A DNA stretch of 64,000 bases, from contig JAPWGK010000012.1 of the NCBI GenBank assembly GCA_029641185.1, forward strand, positions 124,001 to 188,000. Direction: 5' to 3'. Of this stretch, positions 1 through 10,700 are shown piece by piece (within the stretch, counting starts at the first letter, position 1; every line of letters starts with the position of its first letter). A program made the translations under genes and the position numbers. Under the pieces are notes generated by a model. The model did not search any database and was not told the DNA's origin. It saw nothing but the letters and a program-made list of their open reading frames with translations. This stretch comes from Pseudofabraea citricarpa (Eukaryota; Ascomycota; Leotiomycetes; Helotiales; Dermateaceae).

Positions 1-733
1 GAGGTACGGGTTTGAGCCTCGTGAAGTTGCCTAGTTTTCTTTACCCGCGCGGCCCTGCACCCTTAGTCTCGTTGAAGATAAAGTAGAGAGAGAACTAGCC
101 AACAATGTCGTTTTGAAGTTTTGTAATGTCACCCTGCCTAGACCGCCGTGCTTCAGTTATCCCACAAATAGCCACTTGGCGGAAAGATCAAGTACATGTA
201 CAGCCAGGGTTATGTTTCGAAGACCTGTCCACTCCACTTACTATCTGAAAAGACTTCTCGTCATTTGCCGTCCAACTTCCGCATTTAGGTACCTATATGT
301 TGGACTGATCTTCGCTAACTGTGTGCTAGGCAATCAGATCCCATGACTAACACCACCAACAAAACCAACATGGCGCAAATTACCAGCATTATGTAGATTT
401 CCACAGTAACCAACACTACATTACCAACGTTAACATGTAACGCAACGTCAGCTGCGAACTCCATAAAACGCCTACATGTGACTGGTGGCTGATGACTGGC
501 CCATGTGCCTTGCTTGGGGCGGAGCGGCTCGTTCTTGCGACTAGTCCAAAACAGAACTAGGCCACAGACGTCAAGTCCTCTTAAACGCCGCCGAATCTCT
601 CCAGTTCACGCATTTCTTCGCTTCTACTACGGCTCTCTTCAGCAAGATAAGAAAACCAATCTGTCCTCACCCACATCTACAGATCCACCTTATTTGATCT
701 TTTGCTCAATCCGGTACTTTACTCCTTCCCAAA
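1..733. other. 5' flank, no gene recognised
   Basis: No open frame here shows family features or a consistent splice structure. The last about 100 bases are pyrimidine-rich and lead into a good start context (CAAAATGG) at 734, so this part is probably the promoter and 5' UTR of the phosphotransferase gene. Confidence 0.5.
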
Positions 734-1738
734 ATGGTCATTTCTGTCGATTCCAACGCCGATATGCCGGCATGCTTGAACACAGAACAGAAGCAGGCTA
801 AGAAAGCTAAGCAACTCGCCCAATCCCATTCCGGCATTCCTGCAAAAAAAGCCCAAGGACCGAGGATTCAGGGTTGCTTCAGTAGGACTATGCTTGTTAC
901 ATTAAAAGATGGCACGGAAGTTGTCGTTCAGTTCCGGCCCGAGCCCCTTGATATTACACCCTTCAAAATTGCTAGGCAAGCTCTTGGACAAGTTGCTCCT
1001 GACATCAAACTGCTCGAGGATGAAGAACTTGAGCGTGAAAACATCTGGACATACTGGATGTCTCGGGTCCCCGGCAAGGTTTGGATGGAGGGCATTAGAG
1101 GTGCACACCCACGTGCCATTGTCACAATCAACAAGTCGCTCGGCAGAGTTCTTTCTCGGGGGTATGTCAAAGGAGACAGTACTAACGTCGTGGACACTGT
1201 GCTCCGTCCTCATCTCAAAATGATCGTGGCCACAGAAAGAAGCGAAATCCAACCATTTCGGGGCATCGCTCAAGAGTTCCTCGGCAAGCTAGATCAGTTG
1301 AAAAGACTCCCACTCTTCATATCCCACTTCGATCTCAATGAGGTAAATATTCTGATCGATGAGAACTATGAGGTATCAGGGATTGTTGACTGGGAACTCT
1401 CATCACTGCTTCCCTTTGGAATAGGCTGTAGCCGGATTCATACGCTAGCTGGTGAATTCTCCGAGCGCAAGTTTTACATGCCAGACGAATTCGAAGAATC
1501 GGAGAGGGGATTCTGGGAAGAAATTTTTAAAGGTGTTCCGGCAGATATACGGAAGGTCCTTGATGCAAATCTGGAGGCTGTTCAGACGAGTGTTCTGATA
1601 GGGACACTGTTGGGCACTTTCGAAATGGACGAAGGAACGCTTGGGTTATTCAATCCTGTAAAGGTTGCAGCTTTACCGAAATTCCTCTCCTATCGAATTC
1701 CATCTCTGAGAGGCTCGGATCCGCCTTATTCAAAGTGA
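734..1738 (+). CDS. APH-family phosphotransferase-like protein
   Basis: Single-exon gene of 334 residues. The C-terminal half has the aminoglycoside/choline kinase (APH) signature: a Brenner-type catalytic loop SHFDLNEVN (H-x-D-x4-N) followed about 20 residues later by IVDWE, the metal-binding Asp. Upstream are a short beta-rich N-lobe (VTLKDGTEVVVQFRP) and the hinge-like WMSRVPGKVWMEG. Filamentous fungi carry many such proteins; most have no known substrate and there is no reason to think of antibiotic resistance. The N-lobe is short compared with full kinases, so it may be a reduced paralogue. The ATG at 734 is chosen because of its context and because the frame is not usefully open further upstream. 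Family assignment is firm; substrate is unknown. Confidence 0.8.
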   Translation: MVISVDSNADMPACLNTEQKQAKKAKQLAQSHSGIPAKKAQGPRIQGCFSRTMLVTLKDGTEVVVQFRPEPLDITPFKIARQALGQVAPDIKLLEDEELERENIWTYWMSRVPGKVWMEGIRGAHPRAIVTINKSLGRVLSRGYVKGDSTNVVDTVLRPHLKMIVATERSEIQPFRGIAQEFLGKLDQLKRLPLFISHFDLNEVNILIDENYEVSGIVDWELSSLLPFGIGCSRIHTLAGEFSERKFYMPDEFEESERGFWEEIFKGVPADIRKVLDANLEAVQTSVLIGTLLGTFEMDEGTLGLFNPVKVAALPKFLSYRIPSLRGSDPPYSK

Positions 1739-2438
1739 GTTTTTGATAGTTTAACTCATACAAACATCGAGGCTAATTTTTCGTAGATGAAGATCCTTCT
1801 GTGATTTACCCCTGTGATGCGATTATGGTTGTTATCCGCATGATTTGGTTTTGAAGTAGTTGCATACTGTTTCTAAATTCCAATGAATGAGGCATGGGAT
1901 TTTTGATTTGTAAAGTTAGAATAGATAACCAGGTTAATACGATATTCTGATAAATGGCTAGCACCAGGAATTCTTCAGCAATTATGGTCTTACGAAAACT
2001 TCGTTTTGGCACAGATTAGCAGTATTCCTTCACCGAAGGCAAAAGCAAGAGTAATGTAGTCGTGGAAATGATATCCTCAAAGCAAAAATATCCAAACAAA
2101 AATCGACTTTTGAAAATCGTTCTAAGAGTTTGAAAAACGAGATGAGATATTACACGACAAGAACCAGATCTTAGTGCCGAGCGGTTGATTTTCTTAGCAT
2201 GTTCATAAGCTCACAATTACAAAACAGCAAGTGAGCCACAACACACATATATCCCACTCTTTGTAACCGCTCGCTAGGTTTACATCCAGTTACATGGCTG
2301 AGTATGATTTTCATTAATACAACATGGCCGATGATGACTCAACCATCATTTGGTGCTTGCTAGGACTCTTTTGATCTTGCCTACATATATTACAACGGTG
2401 CTGTTTGAGAATCTAATTTTCCCCTCTTCTGAACTGAA
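1739..2438. other. intergenic, nothing recognised
   Basis: AT-rich spacer between two plus-strand genes. I see no coding signature, RNA gene or repeat. Confidence 0.5.
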
Positions 2439-3573
2439 ATGAAAACCTTAATATCTGGGTCTGTGGGAGTTGTCTGTTTTATTTTTGAAAGCTGCGATAC
2501 CTTTTCTCAGCTTCTTGCACTGGTTTCAAGCTGTAAACGCTTCCACGCGATATGGAGTGCAAACACACCCACAATTATCTGGCATGTCGGATCCAATATG
2601 ATTGCTTTTGATGACGCTTTGAAAGCAGTGAGTTGAAGTTTCTATTCAGCTACGTAGAATAGTTTTCATTCCTCTGTTAAGTTATGAGGTGGCTGGTAGC
2701 TTTTCGGCCTATCTTTTTGTTTTATGTATACGTACTTTCCTAGAAAGGACCGAGAAAAATGTATCATTGCTTGATTGAATGCAGTAACATGAACATGCTA
2801 TGTAGGTACGTGCTACTGCTATCATCAAGACAGCCATTGAGGCAAGGGATCAGTTGCCTGACCCGTTTCCAATCAATCTGCTCAGTGGAGTAGCAGTAAA
2901 GCCAAGCCTGCAGGAATTGAAAAATTTTCTAGACTTGCAGCATCTTGCACATTGCATGGAGCACATCATACTCGAGGGCAATGACGAAGGCCCATGGTCA
3001 TACGCAGGACGTCATGGAAGACTGCCCAAGTCACCAATCGAATGGCGGATTTGGAGAGAAAGGTGTTATCGCGCCATCTATAGAGTCTGTCTTGCTGGAG
3101 CGCTTGCCTTCAAAGCTTATCATGAGCCTTTCATCTTGGCAACAAAGAATGGCCGTGTTGACTTTATAAGACGCTGTTTCCTGACGAAATGTATGAATGA
3201 TGAGGAGGATGACAGGTCTGAAGAAGATCAACTTCATGGAGAAGATCTTCGATATTTTGAGGAGTTTCCAGTCCATAGCTACTGGCTAGGACGAGATGAC
3301 GAAACACGAAGGCAGAGAGATCTTGAATATGAGAAGACTTTTCATCCTTTTGCTAAGATGATCATCGAACAAGACACTTCTCATGCTTCTGTTGGGGTTA
3401 TGCTATCTGATCAACAAGAGGCTGAAAACGTACCAATACAGAGCGTCAAAGAGTTCATGTTCCTGCTTGCGGCTTACGAGCATTTACCAGCGAATATAGC
3501 CAACAGTAACGATGATTTGCTATGTGCTAGGGTGACAAAACCACCATCTTTTAACGTTGCTAATGTTAATTAA
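2439..3573 (+). CDS. F-box-like protein, two exons
   Basis: Exons 2439-2627 and 2806-3573; the intron (GTGAGT donor, TAG acceptor, phase 0) joins LKA to VRATAIIKTAIEARD in frame, giving 318 residues. Residues about 10-50 resemble the F-box-like helices common in Leotiomycete proteins: a hydrophobic start (VVCFIFESCDTFSQLLALVS), then CKRFHAIW and an I-W pair. The rest is a helical domain of unknown function with an acidic patch (MNDEEDDRSEEDQ). If it is a true F-box it would recruit a substrate to an SCF ubiquitin ligase; no substrate-binding repeat is visible. The intron, 178 bases, is long for this window, so an extra small exon inside it cannot be excluded. Confidence 0.6.
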
Positions 3574-3907
3574 GCCTCTCCTGGGGCAGAATATATGGAA
3601 TTAATATTGCAATGGCATTGACTTTCAGTTTTGGATAGCTTAGATTAAAGAGTGTATTTAAATCTAAATAGGTACATAACATAACTTGAGATTTACCACC
3701 TCACAAAACAGTTCCTTTGCCTTTGTACATATCCAATTTTGTCAAGTTGATATTACCATGTTGGCATATTTCAGACCTGCCAATACCTGCCAATACCTGC
3801 GGATGCATGTCAAACATATAGCTGAGTGTTCGTTAGACTTCATTGTGTGTAGAGATGGGTGGTGGTGCATTACTTGCCTTAGCACTGCAGATATGTTTTA
3901 TGCAAAA
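3574..3907. other. intergenic between convergent genes
   Basis: Space between the 3' ends of two convergent genes. The sequence holds a short tandem duplication CCTGCCAATA near 3777-3797; nothing else is recognised. Confidence 0.4.
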
Positions 3908-4264
3908 TCATCCCAAATTTTCGTCCATCTGCCTGTTCAAGTCCTTCAAAAGTCTCTCCCCTTCAGCCTCACGATCCTCCGCCAGGGTGTCGAGTCTACC
4001 AGACGCAAGATTTGCGTGGGTTCCTTTCTTTTGCTTTGCGAGCCATTTCTTCAAGCTCGATGTTTTAGCCTGACTGTTGACTTGGAGATAGATCTCTCGG
4101 AAACGACCGTCGAAGTGGCCAGCATCGTATCGGACTTCAATTTGCTCATCTTTGGATTGAGCAGGGAAAATACGACCACCAGGTGCAACATTGCGGAAGA
4201 ATTTTGACACCCAATTTTTCTGGCTGGTGACCTTTTTCAAAAGGTTCTGGGAGAATTTTGCCAT
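3908..4264 (-). CDS. small hypothetical basic protein
   Basis: Single open frame of 118 residues starting MAKFSQNLLKKV. The frame is open 17 codons further up, but the internal Met at 4264 gives the more natural N-terminus. It is rich in Lys/Arg, with a basic amphipathic start, a middle part (GGRIFPAQSKDEQIEVRYDAGHF split by basic segments) and a C-terminal charged helix (LAEDREAEGERLLKDLNRQ). No family is recognised. It lies divergent to the AIM9-like gene at 5055, with about 790 bases of shared upstream region. A gene is likely from length and composition; function is unknown. Confidence 0.5.
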   Translation of the reverse strand: MAKFSQNLLKKVTSQKNWVSKFFRNVAPGGRIFPAQSKDEQIEVRYDAGHFDGRFREIYLQVNSQAKTSSLKKWLAKQKKGTHANLASGRLDTLAEDREAEGERLLKDLNRQMDENLG

Positions 4265-5054
4265 AGTAGCGTAGATAAAGATGATTGAGAACTTGGACTG
4301 ACAGGAAAATGACAATTGAAAAGATGCAGACGTGATGAGATGGGAATGATTGGAGAAGATGTCGTAGTGACGTTCTTCCTACCTACATATATATACCTAG
4401 CCATGAGGAGATGACACATTCACGCTGTAGCCAACAAACCTTTCAAATCTATAAATGTACATTGCTCGACGTATCTGTCAGACAGAAAGACATTCTCCCT
4501 CCCAACTATTATGGGCCAAAGCGCCTACTGTGACGTGGAATTGGCAAACTTTCTTCCTGTAGCCGCTGGAGATGAGCAGCAACTCGATCCCACATGCTGA
4601 GGCAATCCTATGATAGGGATAGATAGATTCCAACTGAGAGGATTTGTAGTGACAGCGCTTGGATGTATCCCTGCTTCTAAGACCATTGTAGGATAACCCG
4701 TATCGTTGTGTTGGAGATTGCTTGGAAACATCCAACTGTGCTTTGCAAGGTGACTAAAAGGTCCATTTATTCAGGCTGGAGATTCGGAGAGGGGTCTTGT
4801 GATCTATGCACGTTCCTCCAAGTGACTTCGGGGCGGCTCGAGGGCGCCTCTCGGCTTCAGGGATGATTACCCGAAGGCGGCAAGCAATTCTGCCCTCCAT
4901 TTCCCAATCTTTAACCTTTGCATCAACTTAGATGCGGTGCCTTTCACCATCCTCTTAAATAGAGATGTCTCGACATGGACGTACAGTTTTTCAACGTCAT
5001 CTTCCACGCCTTATTTCCTATTCATTTTCTCTACCTTCAGCAGTGCCATCACCC
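4265..5054. other. divergent promoter region
   Basis: Region between divergent genes. It contains a TATA-like ATATATATA stretch around 4386-4394 on the side of the small hypothetical gene. No other feature is recognised. Confidence 0.4.
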
Positions 5055-6838
5055 ATGAGACTCCCTTTTTCTCGGGCCTTCCGCAGCTCCATACCACCAA
5101 TTAAGGCGCCCTCTAAAGATCGTGAATACCCTTGAATGCTCTGCGCTACCCCAAATATACTCTGCTGACAAGCAACAGCCCTATATCCAAAGCTGTACAC
5201 CAGCGGACGATGGTTACATCGGGATGAAGAGCAACGTGCCTCGAGATACATCAACTTCGACTTCCATGAACTGTGCCGGAAGGTGTTGACCTTGTGCCCT
5301 GGGGCTTCGCACATCGTTAGCTACGAGAAGAAAGAGGGCGGCTACAACAAGGTTTTCATATTCCTACTGGACAATGGGGAAAGAATCGTGGGTCGGCTGC
5401 CCACTAAAGTCGCTGGCCCCTCGGCTCTGATAACAAATTCTGAAGTCGCGACTATAACATATGGTAACCCTCTCACGCTTCCACGTGCAACACAATTGTG
5501 ATTAACTTGAGATCTTAGTGAAGGCTCATACTTCAATTCCCGTACCCGATATCCTCGACTGGTCCGACGATGCAACAAATCCTATTGGCAGTGAATATAT
5601 AATCATGAGGCATGTTGAAGGCGTCCAATTGCAACAGCGATGGCCTAGTATGTCCGGAAGCCAGTACTCCAAATGTGTGCAATCGGTTTGTATGACAATG
5701 CAACAATTAGCAGCCCTCGACTTTCCCGCCTATGGCAGCCTTTACTTCGAGAGTGCGTCATTTGACCCTACGCTCAAGATACCCTTCGTTGATGGGTTCT
5801 GCATTGGGCCAAATTGCTCGACCGCATATTGGGATCGCAGTGCCAGCCAATCCAAGAATGAAGTTACAGTTTCCGCCGGCCCATGTATGTGGAAATGTTT
5901 CGCCGACCTTGCATTCCTGCGATATGACTAACAAGTCCACAGGGAAGGATCTATTAGCCTACTCATCTGGAATTATTGCTAATGGGCATGCTAAACTTCC
6001 ACCTACTGGTGGTGGTAAAAGATCGCGACCTTCATACTTTGGTACGGTGGAGGAGCATTTAAGTTTACTACAATCAGCTGGAGAAATACTTCGAAACTTG
6101 ATCTCGCAAGCACAGATCAAAAATTCAGCAGCACCAACTTTGCTCCATGCAGACTTACATGCCAGGAATATATTCGTCTCGAATGACGATCCTACAAGAG
6201 TTACCTGTCTCATTGATTGGCAGTCGAGTTCCATTGAGCCGGCATTCATCTATGCGAATGATGTGCCGGACTTTGCGACGCCTCCATTACCAGAGGAACC
6301 GTCGGATGATACGACTTCTACCTCAAAACCCCAATTGACCGAACAAGACATCAAACTTCAGAAGGTGGCATCATATTGCAGTCAGGCATATGAAATCTGT
6401 GTAAATTCGTTCATTCCCAAGTTGCACATAGCAAGATCGGTTGATCCACTGCTCGTACGGCCATTTCAATATTCCAACACTTCTTGGAGGGATAGCGTAA
6501 CAGCAGTGCGACAGGAATTCCTTGATCTTGCTGAACACTGGGAGGAGATGGGCCTCGCAGGCAAATGCCCTTATACTGCTACCCCCGAGGAACTAAAACT
6601 ACACCGTCAACAATACAAGGCCTTCGAGCATGTGCAGGAGCTGAAGGCGATGCTCATAAAGTTGTTAGGCACTGATTCGGACGGCTGGGTGCCTGTTGAT
6701 CGATGGGAAGAGGTCAAATGTGCTCACAAGGAGGTGTTTGACCTTGCGTTAGAAACCGCCAGGGAAGATAAAGATGGGCCTTTGAGTGAAGAGGATGTGC
6801 GAGACCTGTGGCCGTTTGATGGTTGGAGGGGCGAATAA
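5055..6838 (+). CDS. AIM9-like phosphotransferase, four exons
   Basis: Exons 5055-5121, 5179-5463, 5519-5884 and 5943-6838 join in frame to 537 residues. Exon 1 codes MRLPFSRAFRSSIPP, an Arg-rich, acid-free start typical of a mitochondrial presequence. Exon 2 carries the family hallmark LYTSGRWLHRDEEQ and the N-lobe (GGYNKVFIFLLDNGERIVGRLP). Exon 4 holds the APH catalytic loop HADLHARN near residue 308 and LIDWQ near residue 328. The order and length match fungal 'altered inheritance of mitochondria protein 9' (AIM9) relatives, whose substrate is not known. Splice signals are good: the first intron is 57 bases with a CTGAC branch site, and every junction restores the frame. It differs from the gene at 734 in having the complete N-lobe. 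Confidence 0.85.
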
Positions 6839-7746
6839 TATTCTTTTCTACTCCCACGACAGATATAAACCACGTGACCATCAACATACAAGTACACTTG
6901 GATCTAGATTAGATGTTTGTATCCTGTATCTCAACTGATAGAAGAAACCATCGGCTCCAGCACTGTACATCGTCCTATGTATTAATGCAAAGTCAAAGGC
7001 TGCCGGTATCCCTAGCTCCAGCTTAACGCCGTCCCAAATCACGTTACAGGCCAAGCTAGCCGAATGTGGCAGCCATCAGACGTCGAAACTTGTTTGACGA
7101 GGCTGCGCCCCAAAAGCTTCGCCATCGCACTCTCGCTCGTCGTACAAGGAACGAGCAAACTGCAGCTTTGTCGCAGCCATTGGCCAACCATGGGAATCCG
7201 GCTGGCACCGGAGCTGATGTGCACCAGGATACAGCCAATGGATGCAAAGCCAATTCCCCCTCCTCTAGGCTCCAACGGCCCCTCGACGTCGCCAGGCCTG
7301 CGCCGGCGTTGGGGTTTCGCAACGCTAATCGCACCAAGAAGAAGGTTCTTTTCAATCCGAAGCAGAAACATTCACGCGATGGCGAGGCTGTGTGTGCTTG
7401 GCCGTTGCGTGTGAAAACTATCTAAATCTCGGTGTGAACTCTCCGGGCGTTCGGCCAGGTTCACAGCTTGGTCTTCTCTTCTTTTCCTTCTCGACTGCAT
7501 CCAAGGAACTTCCTTTCTTCTCCTGTCTTCCACGCCACGCTGCTCTTGCTGTGTTTCAACATCGCATCAACCCTCCAACGTCAGCGTTGCGGATCAGCCT
7601 CAAGGCTTGAGTGAGGTCTACCCGCACTCAGCCTCGTTTTGAGTTTTCGACGACACCTCAGCAAAGGGATACCCGGAACCGTCAAGAAGTACTCGAGGTC
7701 GCTCTGATTGTGATGCAGAACCATTTCTCGTGGTCGCATCATCAAG
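6839..7746. other. upstream region of the ankyrin gene; GC-richer block
   Basis: About 900 bases without a convincing gene. The stretch 7036-7430 is richer in G and C than its surroundings and stays open in two plus and two minus frames for about 100 codons, without protein-family features. The last 300 bases are pyrimidine-rich and probably 5' UTR. Stops in the ankyrin frame upstream of 7747 support the chosen start. Confidence 0.4.
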
Positions 7747-10700
7747 ATGGATCGTATCGCGAGTCCCCAACAACTCCAGCGGCTGCAAGAGATAGCCCGT
7801 GAACTGGGTGCAGTGCTCACTGATGATATAATCCCCTTGTCTCCCCCAAGACAGCGGCCGACCTTTCGGGTTCCGGATGACGATCGCAAAGCCGATGCTG
7901 TACTTGGCCAATTGCGAATTGAGATATCGCAACAGCAACCTCGCCCAAAAGGGCTGCGAAGAGCATTCAGTACTACTAAGCTCTCTGGAACACACTCTTA
8001 CGAAGAGATTTATGTCGCTCTGACGCGAGTCATTGAAAATGATGATCTGATAGGAGTTGCCGAGGTCCTTCTTACTCGCTTCAAGCAGCTTGGCGGAGAT
8101 ATCAATGTCGCACGACGAGCCAGCACTGGTCTGATCAAGAAGATCCGAAATGCCGACAGTCCAGAAGAGCGAGGCCACTTGTTAGAGACAGCGACCGAGA
8201 TCAGTCGCGTAGATGCAGTCCAACTGCTAGCACCCGATGCAGATCAATCAAGCTTGAATGAATCACTTCGGATAGCTCTTCCAAAGAAAGACTTGGCCAT
8301 CATTGGGGTTTTGTTGCAATATGGTGTGTAGTGACATCAGCTGCTTGACAGGGAACTAACAAACTACTTTCAGGTGCCAATTCAAGCGTCCATCAGCAAA
8401 TCTTTCAAAATGCAGCCAGCAATGGGGATATTGATCTATTAGAGCTCATGCTCCGTGCTCCACAAAGAGTCCCTGAGCATTGCATTACCCGAAGTCTATT
8501 GCATGCGACAGCGAATGGGTCACTTCTTGCAGTTCAACTTTTAATGAAAGCAGGAGCGAGGGGTGATCACGATGGTGGCGCAGCTTTGATCAGTGCAGTT
8601 GAAATGGATCGCATCGATCTCGTTGCTGCCATTATTGTAGGACCAAATCCACCATCGCCTACATCATTAGACCGAGGATTGAAAGCTGCATTATCCATCC
8701 GTTCAAATAACTTCATTGAAAGATATCCCATGACAGAACTATTGCTTTGTGCTGGACCTTTTGGAGATGCGAAAAATGAAGGGTTGATGAAAGCGACCAT
8801 TCTTTCGAATTTGGAAATGATGCAGTTATTTTTGTGGTACCGAGCAGATATCAACTATAATGCCGGTTGCGCTGTTGCGAGTGCGATGCAAAGAAACCGA
8901 GCTGATCTGGTCGGTATTCTGTTGCAGGAGCAGGACTTAAAAGCAGAAGTTGCCTCGGAGCTTGTCGGGTCCATCTCTCGCACTGGCCCGTCTGCTGAAA
9001 GGCTATCCTCGCTTTCCAAGGTACGTTTATATAGATTTAGCTGTTCGTATTCGACTATTTTCGAATCACCCTGGCAGAATTATAGTTTGTGTCTCTAGTA
9101 ACAGATCATCGCTAACTTACTACCCAGCTCTTAATATATGGTGCTTCCGGCGTTCGTTGTAACGAGCTTTTGATAGCTGCTGCTGCACAGAACGATATAG
9201 AGACTGCAAAGCTGCTGATAACTTATGGAAAGGAGCATGGTTCCCCTCCGATCGTCTCAGTAGACTATAACGCAGCGCGATCACTTCAGATTGCCGTGTC
9301 GCAAGGGAACGTTGAGATGGTCAAGATTTTGGCACTCGAGGGAAAGCCTTCCGAGTTTTCATTATCAAAAGCTTTCTCATCCATGCCGAAGTTAAAAGGA
9401 AACGATCAATACCTGATGGTACAGACACTGCTGCGTGCTGGTGCAAAAGGGCCTGAAGTTGACATTGCGTTACGAGATGCAGTTACAAGTCCAGAAAGGT
9501 CCAAACGACTTGTAGAAGTCCTGATACAATACGGAGCCAATGTCGAGGATGAGACACTACTGTCTTCTATCTCTCAAGGAAATGCCGATACTGCACAAGT
9601 ACTTCTCGCCGCAAATGTGCCCATCGAAACCTGTGCCGCTGCATTGGAGGTGGCAATGAAACTTCCTATAGGCCAGCCACGCTTCCGGATTGTTAAATAT
9701 CTCTTGGCTCGACTTGCTGACACCAGGGAAGAACGTCCTGAGGTAGTCAAGGCTGTTGCATTTCTCATTCATAATTGTCCTGGGGACACCAAACTTCTTC
9801 GCTTACTTTGTCAAGATGGCAAAGCTAGCATCAATTTTGAACAAGGACTTGTTATCGTTTTAGCAACACAACGTGGTAGCCCGCTCATGTTAGACACTCT
9901 TCTTCAGAGCGAAGGTGGCCCACCCTCTACTCCAACGATATCACGTGCACTGAAATGTGCTATTGACCTTCCAATCACCGATCAATATCGCCCGTACAAG
10001 GTAGAAGCACTTTTACGAGGAGTTAAACCACAACAAGCCCTGGATGAAGCTCTTGTCCAGGAAATCAAAGCATCATCTGCAATGAAGCGAGAAAATACTG
10101 TCATCGCTACTCTATTGAGCGCCGGAGCAGATGTCAACGCACATGAAGCTGCGTCAATACGATATGCAGTCCACCAACCCTCAATCCTAGATCTTATTAT
10201 GTCTAGGCAACCCTCACCTAAAAGCTTGTCGATGGCTTTCCCCATGGCCATATCCATGCCTGAACCAGACAGGCTAGCTGTTTGTGAAAAGCTTATTCAA
10301 GCTGGAGCCATAGGTGAAGAGATCAACAAAGCACTATCTACGGCAGTGGAAGAAGGCCCATCTGCTCTCCCGCTTATACGATTAATTCTTCCAAGAGCGG
10401 ATATTGGCTATGATGGTGGTAGTGCCATACGCGTCGTTGTACAACAAGGCTTCATAGAATGTCTAGATCTCCTCGTACCACGCGCTATCAGCCTATCCAC
10501 TGAAACCAAGACGGCAGTGTTCCACGAAGCAATAAAACTCAAAGACAAAGAAGATCGATACATGACAGTAGAGAAATTATTATCTGCAGACATTCCAGCT
10601 ACAACTCTCGCTGAATGTTTAGTCATTGCAGTCAATTTCGAAGATGCCGCTGTTACAAAGTTGCTATTGAAGGCCGGTGCTTCTTTAGACTATGCTGGTG

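Noticed and set aside
734..6838. Antibiotic-resistance reading of the two APH-type genes
   Set aside because: Fungal APH/AIM9 relatives are common and not tied to drug resistance; the fold alone does not indicate it.
7064..7425. Two overlapping plus-strand frames of 116-119 codons
   Set aside because: Low-complexity basic composition, no start context or homologous motif; kept only as a note on the GC-rich block.
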